Counted from the stretch's first letter, positions 15,140-22,718 are shown. The stretch: DNA of 30,591 nt from CAZYWA01 sp964650975 [NCBI: uncultured bacterium] (GCA_964650975.1 CAZYWA010000016.1:1-30591); one strand, 5' to 3'. Made by a program: numbers and translations. The notes: generated by a model not told the origin, from the letters alone.

Positions 15140-16858
15140 ATGCACCCGCGCCGCCCTCGTCCGTTCCTCGCCGTAGCGCTCGGCCTCGCGGCCGCCTGCA
15201 CCGGCCGTTCGAGCAGCGAGCCGCCGGTCGCGGACACGATGGTCACCAACCAGCGGATCGTTTACTCGGACGGGCTCCACAACGAGAACACCGAGATGAT
15301 CCAGTTCGGCGAGAAGATCGTGCTGATCTTCCGCGGCGGCGAAACCGGGCAGAAAGCCTCCGGGAAATCGCACATCAACGTCTACGCGTCGACCGACGAC
15401 GGCGCCTCGTTCACCAAGATCAGCCAGGTCGAGCCGCCCAAGAATCCGAGCGTCCCTGGCGAGCTGCGCGACATCCGCGACCCCAAATTGATGCTCCACG
15501 GCGACCGCCTCGATCTCTACGCGATCAGCCGCAAGACCACCGGGCTTGGTTATCGCGACCTCGAAGGAGACGCCTGGACGGTACGGGCATCCTCGACCGA
15601 CGGCGGGGTCACGTGGAGCACGCCGGTCAGGATCTTCGAGGAGCGCGGCTTCGGGGGGCTCGAGCACCCCTGGGGATTCTGGCGCTTCACCGAGCGCCAC
15701 TTCGTCGAGAACGGCACGGCCCGGCAAACCCTTTACGCCACCGCCTACGACGACGGCGACGTGTCGGTAGGCTTCTTCCAGTCCGACGACGACGGCGATA
15801 CCTGGCAGAAACGCTCGATCCTGTTCAGCAGCTACCCCGATGTGCCGAGCGAAACCGAGCTCCAGTTCCTGGGGCCGAACGCGACAACCGCGGTGGCGCT
15901 GGTGCGCCTCGACAATCAGGGAATCCTGTTCGACGGTCAGACCGCGATCTGTACGTCGGCGGCGCCGTTCGACGAGTGGCACTGCGACCGGCGCATCGAG
16001 GAGCGCATCGACGGTCCCACGTGGGTGGTGCGGAACGACCATGGACGCGAGCGCCACTTCGTGTTCGCGCGCAAGCACCTCTCGTGCACCCGCAAGCGCA
16101 CCGCGGTTTACGAGCTGCGCGGCGATCTCACGGATCCGTCATCGCCGGTCGAGGCTTGCGAGATCCAGACGCTGCAAAGCGCCGGCGACACGGCTTACAC
16201 CTCGCTCGCGCCGCTCGACCCCGACCGTTCGCTGCTCGCGTGGTACTCGACCCCGCCCGACCACGACGTCGCGTGGCTGAACGGCACCTTCTCCCCGAGC
16301 GACATCTGGCTCGCCGACGTGGACTTCCGCGCCGCGCCCGACTCGTGCGCCCCCGCCGAATCCGACGAACCGTGCGAGCCACAGCCGCTGCCGGCCGGGA
16401 CCGCGCAAGACGTGAGCGGCCGGCATCTCCTGGCGCTCGCTCCGGTCATCTGGCCGCAGATTCCGGTGCTCTTCGAAGCGAATCTCGGCTCCCACGATGG
16501 CCGGCTCGACCTCGCGCTTCAGCCGCTCGAGCCAGCCGGCCTGAGCCCGGTGGGCGATCCCTGGAACGTGTCCGGCGTGCCGGTCGGCAACGACGGCCAC
16601 TTCGACGCCGACTTCGGAACACAGAGCCTTCCCGGCGCCACCTTCCCCGCCCTCGGTGCGCCGATTCCCATCCCGATCCACGACCTCCACCTGAGCGGCG
16701 TCGAACAGGCCGGCGGGCTCGTGTGCGGCAACGTCGACGGCGAAGTCGTGGTCCTGCCGACGAGCTCGGATCGCTTCTCGATCCAGGGCTCGACCTTCGG
16801 CGCGGTCGCGTGGCCGTCGGGTACGGCAGCGCCAACGCCGGTCGCGACGTGCTCGTGA
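15140..16858 (+). CDS. Asp-box (sialidase/BNR-fold) beta-propeller lipoprotein of unknown substrate
   Basis: The chosen ATG (15140) starts a basic n-region, a hydrophobic core and an L-A-A-A-C site (Cys about residue 20), a plausible lipobox. Upstream in-frame starts would run back into the divergent cytochrome gene and give no signal. The 572-residue product shows Asp-box motifs: S-T-D-D-G-A-S-F, S-S-T-D-G-G-V-T-W and S-D-D-D-G-D-T-W. These mark a six-bladed sialidase-like propeller in the first ~400 residues. The arginine triad of true sialidases was not identified, so hydrolase activity should not be assumed. The last ~150 residues form a separate Pro/Gly-rich region I do not recognise. 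No operon partner: the cytochrome on the left is divergent and the GST on the right is convergent. Confidence 0.72.
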   Translation: MHPRRPRPFLAVALGLAAACTGRSSSEPPVADTMVTNQRIVYSDGLHNENTEMIQFGEKIVLIFRGGETGQKASGKSHINVYASTDDGASFTKISQVEPPKNPSVPGELRDIRDPKLMLHGDRLDLYAISRKTTGLGYRDLEGDAWTVRASSTDGGVTWSTPVRIFEERGFGGLEHPWGFWRFTERHFVENGTARQTLYATAYDDGDVSVGFFQSDDDGDTWQKRSILFSSYPDVPSETELQFLGPNATTAVALVRLDNQGILFDGQTAICTSAAPFDEWHCDRRIEERIDGPTWVVRNDHGRERHFVFARKHLSCTRKRTAVYELRGDLTDPSSPVEACEIQTLQSAGDTAYTSLAPLDPDRSLLAWYSTPPDHDVAWLNGTFSPSDIWLADVDFRAAPDSCAPAESDEPCEPQPLPAGTAQDVSGRHLLALAPVIWPQIPVLFEANLGSHDGRLDLALQPLEPAGLSPVGDPWNVSGVPVGNDGHFDADFGTQSLPGATFPALGAPIPIPIHDLHLSGVEQAGGLVCGNVDGEVVVLPTSSDRFSIQGSTFGAVAWPSGTAAPTPVATCS

Positions 16859-16873
16859 GCCGGCTCGCCTAGC

Positions 16874-16888
16874 GCGGCCGGTGGCCGC
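16874..16888. terminator. Short hairpin between convergent genes, possible bidirectional terminator
   Basis: GCGGCC (16874-16879) pairs with GGCCGC (16883-16888) around a 3-base loop, within the 30-base gap between the Asp-box lipoprotein and the glutathione transferase gene. There is no T-run on either side, so termination is only suggested by position. Confidence 0.35.
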
Positions 16889-17605
16889 TCACGGCGCTTC
16901 TCCCGGGCCGCGCTTCGCGGATCGCTGGACGGCCGGACCGAACATGCGGACCAGGGCCTTGGGATCGGGCACCGAATCGCGAAGCTCCTTCCCCACGTCG
17001 ACACCGCGGCGCACGGCCGGGCGGGCCTTCATCGCCTCGTACCAGCGGCGCAAGTGGGGTTTGTCGTCGAGCGTCATGCCGTAGCGCTTGTAGCTGAGCA
17101 GCCACGGAAAGCACGCCATGTCGGCCACCGAGTACTCGCCGGCCACGAACTCGCGCTGGGCGAGCCGGCGGTCGAGGACGCCGTAGAGGCGCTCGAGCTC
17201 CCAGGTGAAGCGCTCCGTCGCGTAGGGAACCGGCTCGGGCGCGTACTGGCGGAAATGGTTCGCCTGTCCGGCGGCGGGGCCGAGGTTCGACACCTGCCAC
17301 ATCACCCACTGCACGACCTCGTAACGATCGCGCGGCTCGCGCGGCAGGAACTGGCCGGTTTTCTCGCCGAGGTAGAGCAAGATCGCGCCCGACTCGAAGA
17401 TCGAGAGCGGCGCACCGCCGCCCAGCGGCTCGTGGTCGACGATCGCGGGGATGCGGTTGTTGGGGCTGAGCGCCAGGAACGCCGGCTCGAATTGCTCGGC
17501 CCGGCCCAGGTTCACCGGCACCACGCGATACGCGAGCGCCATCTCCTCGAGCGCGATGCCGATCTTCCAGCCGTTGGGCGTCGGCCAGTAATACAGGTCG
17601 ATCAT
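16889..17605 (-). CDS. Glutathione S-transferase, YfcG/YghU-like (Nu class), probable disulfide-bond oxidoreductase
   Basis: The 238-residue protein has an N-terminal thioredoxin-fold domain. It shows the Nu-class T-P-N-G motif (9-12), the cis-Pro glutathione-binding stretch S-P-N-N-R-I-P-A-I-V-D (47-57) and the E-S-G-A-I-L-L-Y-L motif (71-79), then an all-helical domain. The sequence follows E. coli YfcG closely as I recall it. That enzyme binds two glutathione molecules and reduces disulfides, with little classical transferase activity. The C-terminal ~15 residues (basic, Pro/Gly) extend beyond the family. It starts 11 bases after the stop of the SLOG-like gene on the same strand, so they may be co-transcribed. 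Cytoplasmic thiol or oxidative-stress role is likely. Confidence 0.9.
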   Translation of the reverse strand: MIDLYYWPTPNGWKIGIALEEMALAYRVVPVNLGRAEQFEPAFLALSPNNRIPAIVDHEPLGGGAPLSIFESGAILLYLGEKTGQFLPREPRDRYEVVQWVMWQVSNLGPAAGQANHFRQYAPEPVPYATERFTWELERLYGVLDRRLAQREFVAGEYSVADMACFPWLLSYKRYGMTLDDKPHLRRWYEAMKARPAVRRGVDVGKELRDSVPDPKALVRMFGPAVQRSAKRGPGEAP

Positions 17606-17616
17606 GCGACTCGCGC

Positions 17617-18168
17617 TCAGCCGAAGCTACGCGCGAAGAGCGCCTCGATCGCGGCTTTTCCGTTGGCTTGCAGGAAGCGTGTGCCGGTGCCGGTGAAGTG
17701 CGGGTGGGTGATCGTGGGGCTGGTGAGCGCCTTGAAGCGCATCTCTTCCCACTGGAACCAGGCGTCTTTGTCTTGATCGAACACGTAGAGCGGCTTGTTG
17801 CAGAGCTTCGCGAACTCCGCACCCCAGCCTGTTCCGCCCTTCACGTGGCCGTCGTCGAGGATCTTGCCGATCACGTAGATCTCTTGACCCTCGTTCACCT
17901 GGTGCCAGATGCCCTGCAGCACCCTCTTCATGAGCGGCGCCGGCGAGTACTCGCGGTTCATCATCTTGCCGATGTAGACCAGGCTCACGTCGCCGCGCTT
18001 GAGCTCCTCGTGGGTGAGCACGCGGATGCCGCGCGAGCGCGCGTCGTTGTGGCCGTCGAAGGTGAAGTTCACCTCGTCGATGCCGTAGCGCTCGGCGGTG
18101 GCGCCGAAGTAGGCCTCGGCACCGTTCGCGGCGCCGCTGAAGAGCGTGCATTCCTCACGGTCGAGCAT
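17617..18168 (-). CDS. Conserved hypothetical protein, possible SLOG/Rossmann-type nucleotide-binding fold
   Basis: The ATG at 18168 has a strong GGAGGAGAT site directly upstream, giving 183 residues. Longer reading in this frame is noise. There is no signal peptide or membrane segment. Visible features are S-G-A-A-N-G-A-E-A-Y-F-G near the N-terminus (11-22), D-V-S-L-V-Y-I-G (60-67), E-I-Y-V-I-G (96-101), a Gly-rich G-G-T-G-W-G-A-E loop (111-118) followed by a helix, P-L-Y-V-F-D (126-131), and a conserved-looking T-H-P-H-F-T-G-T-G-T-R-F (154-165). The alternation of strands with a GGTGWG loop suggests a SLOG-like Rossmann domain that senses or binds a nucleotide-type ligand. The function is not known to me. 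It is upstream of the GST gene in the same direction. Confidence 0.75.
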   Translation of the reverse strand: MLDREECTLFSGAANGAEAYFGATAERYGIDEVNFTFDGHNDARSRGIRVLTHEELKRGDVSLVYIGKMMNREYSPAPLMKRVLQGIWHQVNEGQEIYVIGKILDDGHVKGGTGWGAEFAKLCNKPLYVFDQDKDAWFQWEEMRFKALTSPTITHPHFTGTGTRFLQANGKAAIEALFARSFG

Positions 18169-18236
18169 GGCGATCTCCTCCGCGGCTCGGGACTTTCCGG
18201 ATACAGCGTGTTTGTGACCGATTCCCGGCGGCGGCG

Positions 18237-18752
18237 TCAACCGGAACCGCGCGCCGACGGCCAGGTGCAGCGGCGCTCCCACGCGGCGCTTTCGCCGGCG
18301 GCGATCCGGTCCATGCCGTGGTTGGTGAGCTCGTCGACCCGCTCGTTGCCGGGCTCGCCGTCGTGCCCTTTCACCCACTGCCATTCGATCTCGTGGAGCG
18401 CGACCAGCCGGTCGAGCTCCTGCAGCAGGTCGACGTTCTTGAGCTCGCCGTCCTTGCGCTTCCAGCCGCGCGCCTTCCAGCCCGCCATCCACTTGGTGGC
18501 CGAATGGATCACGTAGGTGCTGTCGCTCATGAGCCGTACCCGCTGGGTCTGGCCGCGCAGCGCGCGCAGCGCCTCGATCACTCCCAGCAGCTCCATGCGG
18601 TTGTTGGTGGTGAGACGCTCGCCGCCGGTGCGCTCGAGAGCTTTTCCGGTGGCGGGATCGATGAGCAGAAACGCCCACGCACCGGGACCGGGGTTTCCGC
18701 GGCAGCCGCCGTCGGTGTAGGCGATCACGTCGGGCTTGGTGTCGGGCTTCAT
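18237..18752 (-). CDS. rnhA: Ribonuclease HI
   Basis: This 171-residue enzyme cleaves the RNA strand of RNA-DNA hybrids. All catalytic residues are present: D14 (Y-T-D-G-G-C-R-G-N-P-G-P-G), E54 (N-N-R-M-E-L), D77 (M-S-D-S-T-Y-V), H130 and D140 (V-K-G-H-D-G-E-P-G-N-E-R-V-D). The W-K-x-R-G-W-K-R handle loop (92-99) marks the bacterial type with a basic protrusion. The ATG at 18752 overlaps the stop of the alpha/beta hydrolase gene (ATGA), so translation is probably coupled. The three-hairpin repeat copy A lies just upstream, inside the end of the hydrolase gene, and so replaces any normal ribosome site. The SLOG-like gene follows 68 bases downstream. Confidence 0.96.
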   Translation of the reverse strand: MKPDTKPDVIAYTDGGCRGNPGPGAWAFLLIDPATGKALERTGGERLTTNNRMELLGVIEALRALRGQTQRVRLMSDSTYVIHSATKWMAGWKARGWKRKDGELKNVDLLQELDRLVALHEIEWQWVKGHDGEPGNERVDELTNHGMDRIAAGESAAWERRCTWPSARGSG

Positions 18753-19924
18753 GCGGATGTTTTCTCGGGGGGCTGTTCCAGCCCCCTGCCCCGCAAAAAG
18801 CGTGGTTTTTGCGGGGCCCCACCCCCAAGTCGGCTCGCGATGCTCGCCGGCTCGCCGTTGGCGAGCGCCTCTTTCGACGCGCTGTTCGTCGTTGGCTTTG
18901 CTACGGGCGGCAGCGCGTCGATGAAGCGACGGATCTCGTCGAGCACTCGCGGCATCCGGAAGAGGGCCGTGATGTGGCCGCCGGGAAGCCACATCGTGTG
19001 GACGCCCGGCCATCGAGCGAGCGCTAACGCCATGGCATCGGCGCGCATGAACTGGTCGTCGACGGCCGCCACGAAGAAGAGCCGCGAACGGTCCACCACC
19101 GGCTCCAGCCGGTCGAAGCCGAGCACGCGCACGAAGTCCTCGAGCTCGGCGGCGCCCATGCCGAACTCGGCGAGCTCGTCCCTGATCTGGGTCACGATCG
19201 GGGCGTGCGCGAGCACGTCGGCGAAGTCGAGGTGCGACACGAAGGGCAGCGCCCACGGCAGCCCGGGCTCGAAACACGCGGTGATCTGCGTCAGGAGGCC
19301 GCCCAGGCTGATGCCCATGAGCCCGACCTCGTCGTAGCGGCCGAGCGAGCGGATCCACGCGAGCAAGGTGCGCGTGTCGAGCACCGACTGGCGGAAGGCC
19401 TCGCAGGTCATCGCGAGGTCCGCGCTGCAGAAGTAAGCACCGTTGTAGGGAGAGGTCGCGATCTGGCGCCGCCAGTGATGCGGCAGCTCGAAGTGGAAGA
19501 CGTCGGCGTCGAGCTTCCACGCCACGACCGGCGCCAGCAGCGTCTCGGTCGCGAGATCGGTCGACTCCATCCAGCCGTGCACGTAGATCACCGCGCGCCG
19601 CGTGCGATGGCCGGTCACGCTCAGCTCGCGACCCCGAAACGAGTGAAGCGGCTGGTGATCGCGCTGGTAGATGGTGCGCAGCGGCTCGATCAGCGGCTGG
19701 TGCGCGCTCGCGATCTGGAAGTGTCGCGCCCGCAGCCGGCCGACCGGCGGCGCGTCGCGCACCTCGACGTACGGTCGCAGCGGCGGCGCGGGAAAGAGCT
19801 GATCGAGCGACGCCCGTCGATAGTGATCGAGCAGATGGGTGGTGTCGTCCTTGGCCGGCAGCCGGCGCTGCATCGCGCGGGTGGCCGCGCCGATCGCACG
19901 ATCGACCAGGACGTGGACGTTCAT
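18749..19924 (-). CDS. Alpha/beta hydrolase with a repeat-encoded C-terminal tail
   Basis: The ATG at 19924 gives 391 residues. The fold is recognised from Y-V-H-G-W (114-118, oxyanion strand), the nucleophile elbow G-I-S-L-G-G (Ser206), an acid after the strand L-F-F-V-A-A-V-D-D (D289/D290) and the general-base His in G-G-H (H317). No signal peptide or membrane segment is evident, and I cannot name a substrate. It somewhat resembles ABHD18-type hydrolases. The enzyme domain ends near residue 345. The last ~35 residues (353-387) are translated from copy A of the three-hairpin repeat and are not likely part of the fold. The stop overlaps the rnhA start. The MDR oxidoreductase gene upstream (stop at 19956) is 31 bases away on the same strand, so the three may form one operon. 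Confidence 0.82.
   Translation of the reverse strand: MNVHVLVDRAIGAATRAMQRRLPAKDDTTHLLDHYRRASLDQLFPAPPLRPYVEVRDAPPVGRLRARHFQIASAHQPLIEPLRTIYQRDHQPLHSFRGRELSVTGHRTRRAVIYVHGWMESTDLATETLLAPVVAWKLDADVFHFELPHHWRRQIATSPYNGAYFCSADLAMTCEAFRQSVLDTRTLLAWIRSLGRYDEVGLMGISLGGLLTQITACFEPGLPWALPFVSHLDFADVLAHAPIVTQIRDELAEFGMGAAELEDFVRVLGFDRLEPVVDRSRLFFVAAVDDQFMRADAMALALARWPGVHTMWLPGGHITALFRMPRVLDEIRRFIDALPPVAKPTTNSASKEALANGEPASIASRLGGGAPQKPRFLRGRGLEQPPEKTSA
18764..18866 (+). repeat. Three-hairpin dispersed repeat, copy A
   Basis: About 103 bases with three hairpins in order. Stem 1: 18768-18775 with 18779-18786, apex CTGTTCCAG. Stem 2: 18789-18799 with 18806-18816, a perfect 11-bp stem with an A5/T5 inner part. 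Stem 3: 18850-18856 with 18860-18866. Between stems 2 and 3 runs a linker containing CCCCAC, CGGCTCGC and TGCTCGCCGGC. Copy B (22762-22865) aligns almost end to end on the other strand with paired changes in each stem. The copy lies inside the 3' end of the hydrolase gene, antisense to it, 12 bases before rnhA. Confidence 0.85.
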
Positions 19925-19955
19925 GAGCGAGGCGCGGCGAGCCCGATCGCGGCCG

Positions 19956-20981
19956 TCACCAGGTGACGATGATCTTCCCCATGGAACCGCGGCCCTCGAG
20001 GAAGGCATGGGCGTCGGCGATGCGATCGACGGTGAAGCGCCCGCCCACGTGCGGCACGAGCTCACCCTTCTGCACCAGTTCCGCGACGTTCTCGAGGCAG
20101 CGCTTGAGCACCAGCGGACGCTCGTCGGCGACCCGCAGCATGTTCACCGCCAGGAACGACTTGGACTTCATCATCAGCAGCACCGGATGCGGGAACCCGA
20201 ACGACGCGACGAACTTGAGGCTCCGCAGGATCTGCAGGCTTCCCGCTTCGTGCTCGGCGGCGCCGAACGCCAGCACCCGCCCGCCTCCGCGCACCAGCTT
20301 GAAGGCCTTGCGGATCGCCGAACCGCCCAGCGAGTCGAACACCACGTCGATGCCTTCGTCGCCACGCTTCTGGGCGATCACCTCCGCGAAGTCGTGGGTG
20401 CGGTAGTTGATCGGCACGTCGACGCCGAGCTTCTTCAGGTACTCGAGCTTCTCGTCGGAGCCGGCGGTTCCGTAGACGACGCAGCCGTGGCGCTTGGCGA
20501 GCTGCACCAAGAGCGTGCCCACTCCGCCGGCCGCGGCCTGCACCAGCACGTGGTCGCCGGGATGGAGTCTCACCATGTCCTCGGCGCAGAACCACGCGGT
20601 GCAGCCCTGCGTAGGAAGCGCCGCAGCGACACCGACGTCCATGTCGTCAGGAATCGCCACCACGGCGCGCGCGTCGGTGAGCGCATGCGTCGTGTAACCG
20701 CCGAAGCGAGTGAGGGCCGCCACGCGCGTTCCCGGCTTGGGTCCCTCGACACCGGCGCCGAGCGCCTCGACGCGCCCGACCACTTCGTAGCCGAGCACCG
20801 ACGGAATCGGCGGCGCGTCCTGATAGAGGCCCCTCCGGGCCATCACGTCCGCGAAGTTGAGGCCGAACGCCTCGACTGCCACGCGGATCTGCCCCGGCCC
20901 GGGCGCGGGCACGCTGGCGCTCTCGCGAACCTCGAACGCCTGCGCCGCATCGCCGTGCTTCACCAGATAGACGGATTTCAC
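19956..20981 (-). CDS. Zinc-independent MDR-family oxidoreductase, quinone-oxidoreductase/VAT1-like
   Basis: The GTG at 20981 with an AAGGGGGG ribosome site four bases upstream gives 341 residues. The N-terminal GroES-like domain has the G-L-N-F-A-D-V-M-A-R-R-G-L-Y motif typical of NADPH:quinone reductases. The nucleotide-binding domain shows V-L-V-Q-A-A-A-G-G-V-G (Rossmann glycine motif), F-D-S-L-G-G and a C-terminal G-R-G-S-M-G-K-I-I-V. Cysteines of the structural zinc lobe are absent, as expected for this branch. Such enzymes reduce quinones, enones or enoyl substrates with NADPH in the cytoplasm. The substrate is not predictable here. It is divergent from the toxin-antitoxin operon and possibly co-transcribed with the hydrolase and rnhA. 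Confidence 0.9.
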   Translation of the reverse strand: MKSVYLVKHGDAAQAFEVRESASVPAPGPGQIRVAVEAFGLNFADVMARRGLYQDAPPIPSVLGYEVVGRVEALGAGVEGPKPGTRVAALTRFGGYTTHALTDARAVVAIPDDMDVGVAAALPTQGCTAWFCAEDMVRLHPGDHVLVQAAAGGVGTLLVQLAKRHGCVVYGTAGSDEKLEYLKKLGVDVPINYRTHDFAEVIAQKRGDEGIDVVFDSLGGSAIRKAFKLVRGGGRVLAFGAAEHEAGSLQILRSLKFVASFGFPHPVLLMMKSKSFLAVNMLRVADERPLVLKRCLENVAELVQKGELVPHVGGRFTVDRIADAHAFLEGRGSMGKIIVTW

Positions 20982-21094
20982 GATTCCCCCCTTGAAAACC
21001 GCGCAACGTACCGCGCGACGCAGACGTTTGGCTCGCGACGGGTCTTCGGGGGGTGTCCCCGCGCAACGGCGCCCAGCGAGGTCGTGTCTCACTT

Positions 21095-21108
21095 GGCCCA
21101 TATGGACC
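21095..21108. promoter_or_regulatory. Distal operator-like palindrome upstream of the antitoxin gene
   Basis: GGCCCATATGGACC is an imperfect 14-base palindrome with the same CCATATGG core as the promoter-proximal site at 21229-21242, 134 bases away. It could be an upstream antitoxin site or an operator for the divergent oxidoreductase gene. Confidence 0.4.
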
Positions 21109-21219
21109 GGCTCGGGCGACGGACGGCCGGTGGCTATAGCCCGCGCCAATCGGAGGCACGCGCGGGAAGTGAGCCCCAATCGCGCGGGCAAATCGCGACG
21201 GCACCCGAGCGAGGACTCG

Positions 21220-21263
21220 TTGTGGATTGCGCCATATGGCGCTACGATGAGCGCCATACGGCG
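21220..21263 (+). promoter_or_regulatory. Toxin-antitoxin promoter with overlapping palindromic operators
   Basis: TTGTGG (21220-21225) and TACGAT (21243-21248) form a sigma-70-like pair with a 17-base spacer. The perfect 14-base palindrome GCGCCATATGGCGC (21229-21242) fills the spacer. A second half-matching site, GCGCCATACGGCG (21251-21263), lies at the expected transcription start. Xre-type antitoxins usually repress their own operon by binding such repeats. The ATG at 21247 would lie inside the -10 element, which supports the downstream GTG 21289 as the real start. Confidence 0.6.
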
Positions 21264-21288
21264 ACGACGCCGCCAGCGGAGGTTCGAC

Positions 21289-21726
21289 GTGCCAGCCAGC
21301 AGCGAAGCGGTGATGAGCCTGACCGGCGGGGCCCGGGTGTGGGGGCGCAACGTCAGCACTCCCGCCCAGGTGATTGGCGAGGTGCGACGCGGCCTCCCCT
21401 ACGCCGCGCTCGACCACGTGATGCGCGAGCTCGGCATGGGACGTCCGGAAGTCATGCGGCTGCTGCGCATCCCGGCGCGCACCCTCGACCGCCGCAAGAG
21501 GGAAAAGCGCTTGAGCGCCGACGAGTCCGACCGGCTCTATCGGCTGGTCCGGGTGTTCGCGCATGCCGGTGAGACGTTCGGCTCACCGGCGCGAGCAGCG
21601 GCCTGGATGCGCCAGGCAAACCGAGGGCTGGGCGGGCTGGTCCCGCTCGAGCTGCTCGACACCGACGCCGGCGCCCGCGAGGTCGAAGGGGTGCTGATCC
21701 GCATCGATCACGGCATCCACGGCTGA
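21289..21726 (+). CDS. Xre/MbcA/ParS-type antitoxin (DUF2384 family) of a RES toxin-antitoxin system
   Basis: The GTG at 21289 has a GCGGAGG ribosome site six bases upstream and gives 145 residues, normal for the family. Residues about 50-90 form a helix-turn-helix region (G-R-P-E-V-M-R-L-L-R-I-P-x-R-T-L-D-R-R-K) typical of Xre-like antitoxins of RES toxins. The C-terminal ParS/DUF2384 toxin-binding part ends with the signature L-L-D-T-D-A-G-A-R-E-V-E-G-V-L-x-R-I-D-H-G. It should neutralise the RES protein encoded three bases downstream and repress the operon through the palindromes at 21229-21263. An in-frame ATG at 21313 is an alternative start. Two-domain layout and gene order support the call strongly. 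Confidence 0.93.
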   Translation: MPASSEAVMSLTGGARVWGRNVSTPAQVIGEVRRGLPYAALDHVMRELGMGRPEVMRLLRIPARTLDRRKREKRLSADESDRLYRLVRVFAHAGETFGSPARAAAWMRQANRGLGGLVPLELLDTDAGAREVEGVLIRIDHGIHG

Positions 21727-21729
21727 AGC

Positions 21730-22209
21730 TTGAAGACCTCGGCGCACGACGTCTGGCGGATTTGCCGGGCGCCCTTCGCACGCTTCGACGGCGAAGGCGC
21801 CCGCCGCGTGGGCGGGCGCTGGAATCACCCGGGCACCGCCGTGGTGTACACGTCAGGCACGCTCTCCCTCGCTTGCCTGGAGCTCTTCGTGCACCTCGGA
21901 CCCGCCGAGATGGGCCTCGACTTCGTATCGGTGCGCGCTCAGGTGCCGGTGGGGCTGACGGTCGAGACGATCGAGAAGAGCGCGCTGCCGCGTGGCTGGG
22001 ATCGATTCCCTCCCGAGCGCAAGGCGGCCGATCTGGGAACCGAGTGGGCGCTGCGCGGCTCGAGTGCCGTGCTGCGCGTGCCGTCCGCGATCATCCACGA
22101 CGAGTGGAACTATCTCCTGAATCCCGTTCATCGAGACTTCGCGAAGATCACCATCGGTCGTCCGGCTCCCTTTTGCTTCGATCCACGGCTGACCCAGGCA
22201 GGCCGCTGA
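21730..22209 (+). CDS. RES-domain toxin (NAD+-degrading family)
   Basis: The TTG at 21730, three bases after the antitoxin stop, gives 159 residues. Translation is probably coupled, since no good ribosome site is visible. RES-family landmarks are G-G-R-W-N (R30), V-V-Y-T-S (Y40), L-A-C-L-E-L-F-V-H (E51), V-P-S-A-I (S119) and E-W-N-Y-L-L-N-P-x-H-R-D-F (125-137). R, E and S are the conserved residues that name the family. Characterised members (for example MbcT and RES-Xre pairs) deplete NAD+ by hydrolysis or phosphorolysis. All key residues are intact, so the toxin is probably functional. The rare TTG start may keep its level below that of the antitoxin. Confidence 0.93.
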   Translation: MKTSAHDVWRICRAPFARFDGEGARRVGGRWNHPGTAVVYTSGTLSLACLELFVHLGPAEMGLDFVSVRAQVPVGLTVETIEKSALPRGWDRFPPERKAADLGTEWALRGSSAVLRVPSAIIHDEWNYLLNPVHRDFAKITIGRPAPFCFDPRLTQAGR

Positions 22210-22229
22210 CGCACGCGCGCGAGACCCAG

Positions 22230-22718
22230 GTGAGCCCTTTCACGCTACGTCCCATCGAGCCGCGCGACGACACCGCCATCGCGGCCGTGATCCGGACCGT
22301 GATGCCCGAGTTCGGCGCATGCGGCCAGGGCTTCGCGATCCACGACGCCGAGGTCGACTGGATGACACGCGCCTACGATCGCTCGCGCGCGGCGTATTTC
22401 GTCGTCGAGCTCGCGAGCGGCGCCGTCGGCGGGGGCGCGGGTATCGCCCCGCTCGACGGCGGAGACGCCGGTACCTGCGAGCTGCGCAAGATGTACCTGC
22501 TACGCGAAGCGCGAGGGCTGGGCGCGGGGCGCGCGCTTCTCGCACGCTGCCTCGAGGAAGCGCGTCGGTTCGGCTATCGCCGCTGCTATCTGGAAACGCT
22601 CACCGGCATGGACGCGGCACAGCACCTCTACCGCGCGGCCGGCTTCACCCAGATCGACGCCCCGATGGGCGCCACCGGCCACGGCGGCTGCGACCGCTGG
22701 TTCGTGCGAGATCTCTGA
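22230..22718 (+). CDS. GNAT-family N-acetyltransferase
   Basis: The GTG at 22230 gives 162 residues beginning with the usual F-T-L-R-P-I-E-P-R-D strand. The acetyl-CoA pyrophosphate loop is R-E-A-R-G-L-G-A-G-R (92-101), preceded by C-E-L-R-K-M-Y-L and followed by the motif B end L-Y-R-A-A-G-F. The length and motif order fit a small single-domain GNAT. It transfers an acetyl group from acetyl-CoA to an amine; the acceptor is unknown. It lies 20 bases after the RES gene and may be a passenger in that transcript, or an independent gene. No ribosome site of note precedes the GTG, so the exact start is uncertain. Confidence 0.85.
   Translation: MSPFTLRPIEPRDDTAIAAVIRTVMPEFGACGQGFAIHDAEVDWMTRAYDRSRAAYFVVELASGAVGGGAGIAPLDGGDAGTCELRKMYLLREARGLGAGRALLARCLEEARRFGYRRCYLETLTGMDAAQHLYRAAGFTQIDAPMGATGHGGCDRWFVRDL

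Larger units (their letters stand above)
20982..21288. other. Divergent intergenic region between the MDR oxidoreductase and the antitoxin
   Basis: 307 bases without a credible gene. An open frame reads through on the plus strand but lacks a ribosome site until the GTG at 21289. The region contains three CCATATGG-type sites, listed separately, and must hold the promoters of both flanking transcripts. Confidence 0.6.

Noticed and set aside
21247-21288. Antitoxin start at ATG 21247
   Set aside because: It would lie inside the -10 element and has no ribosome site. GTG 21289 has GGAGG at good spacing and gives the usual family length.
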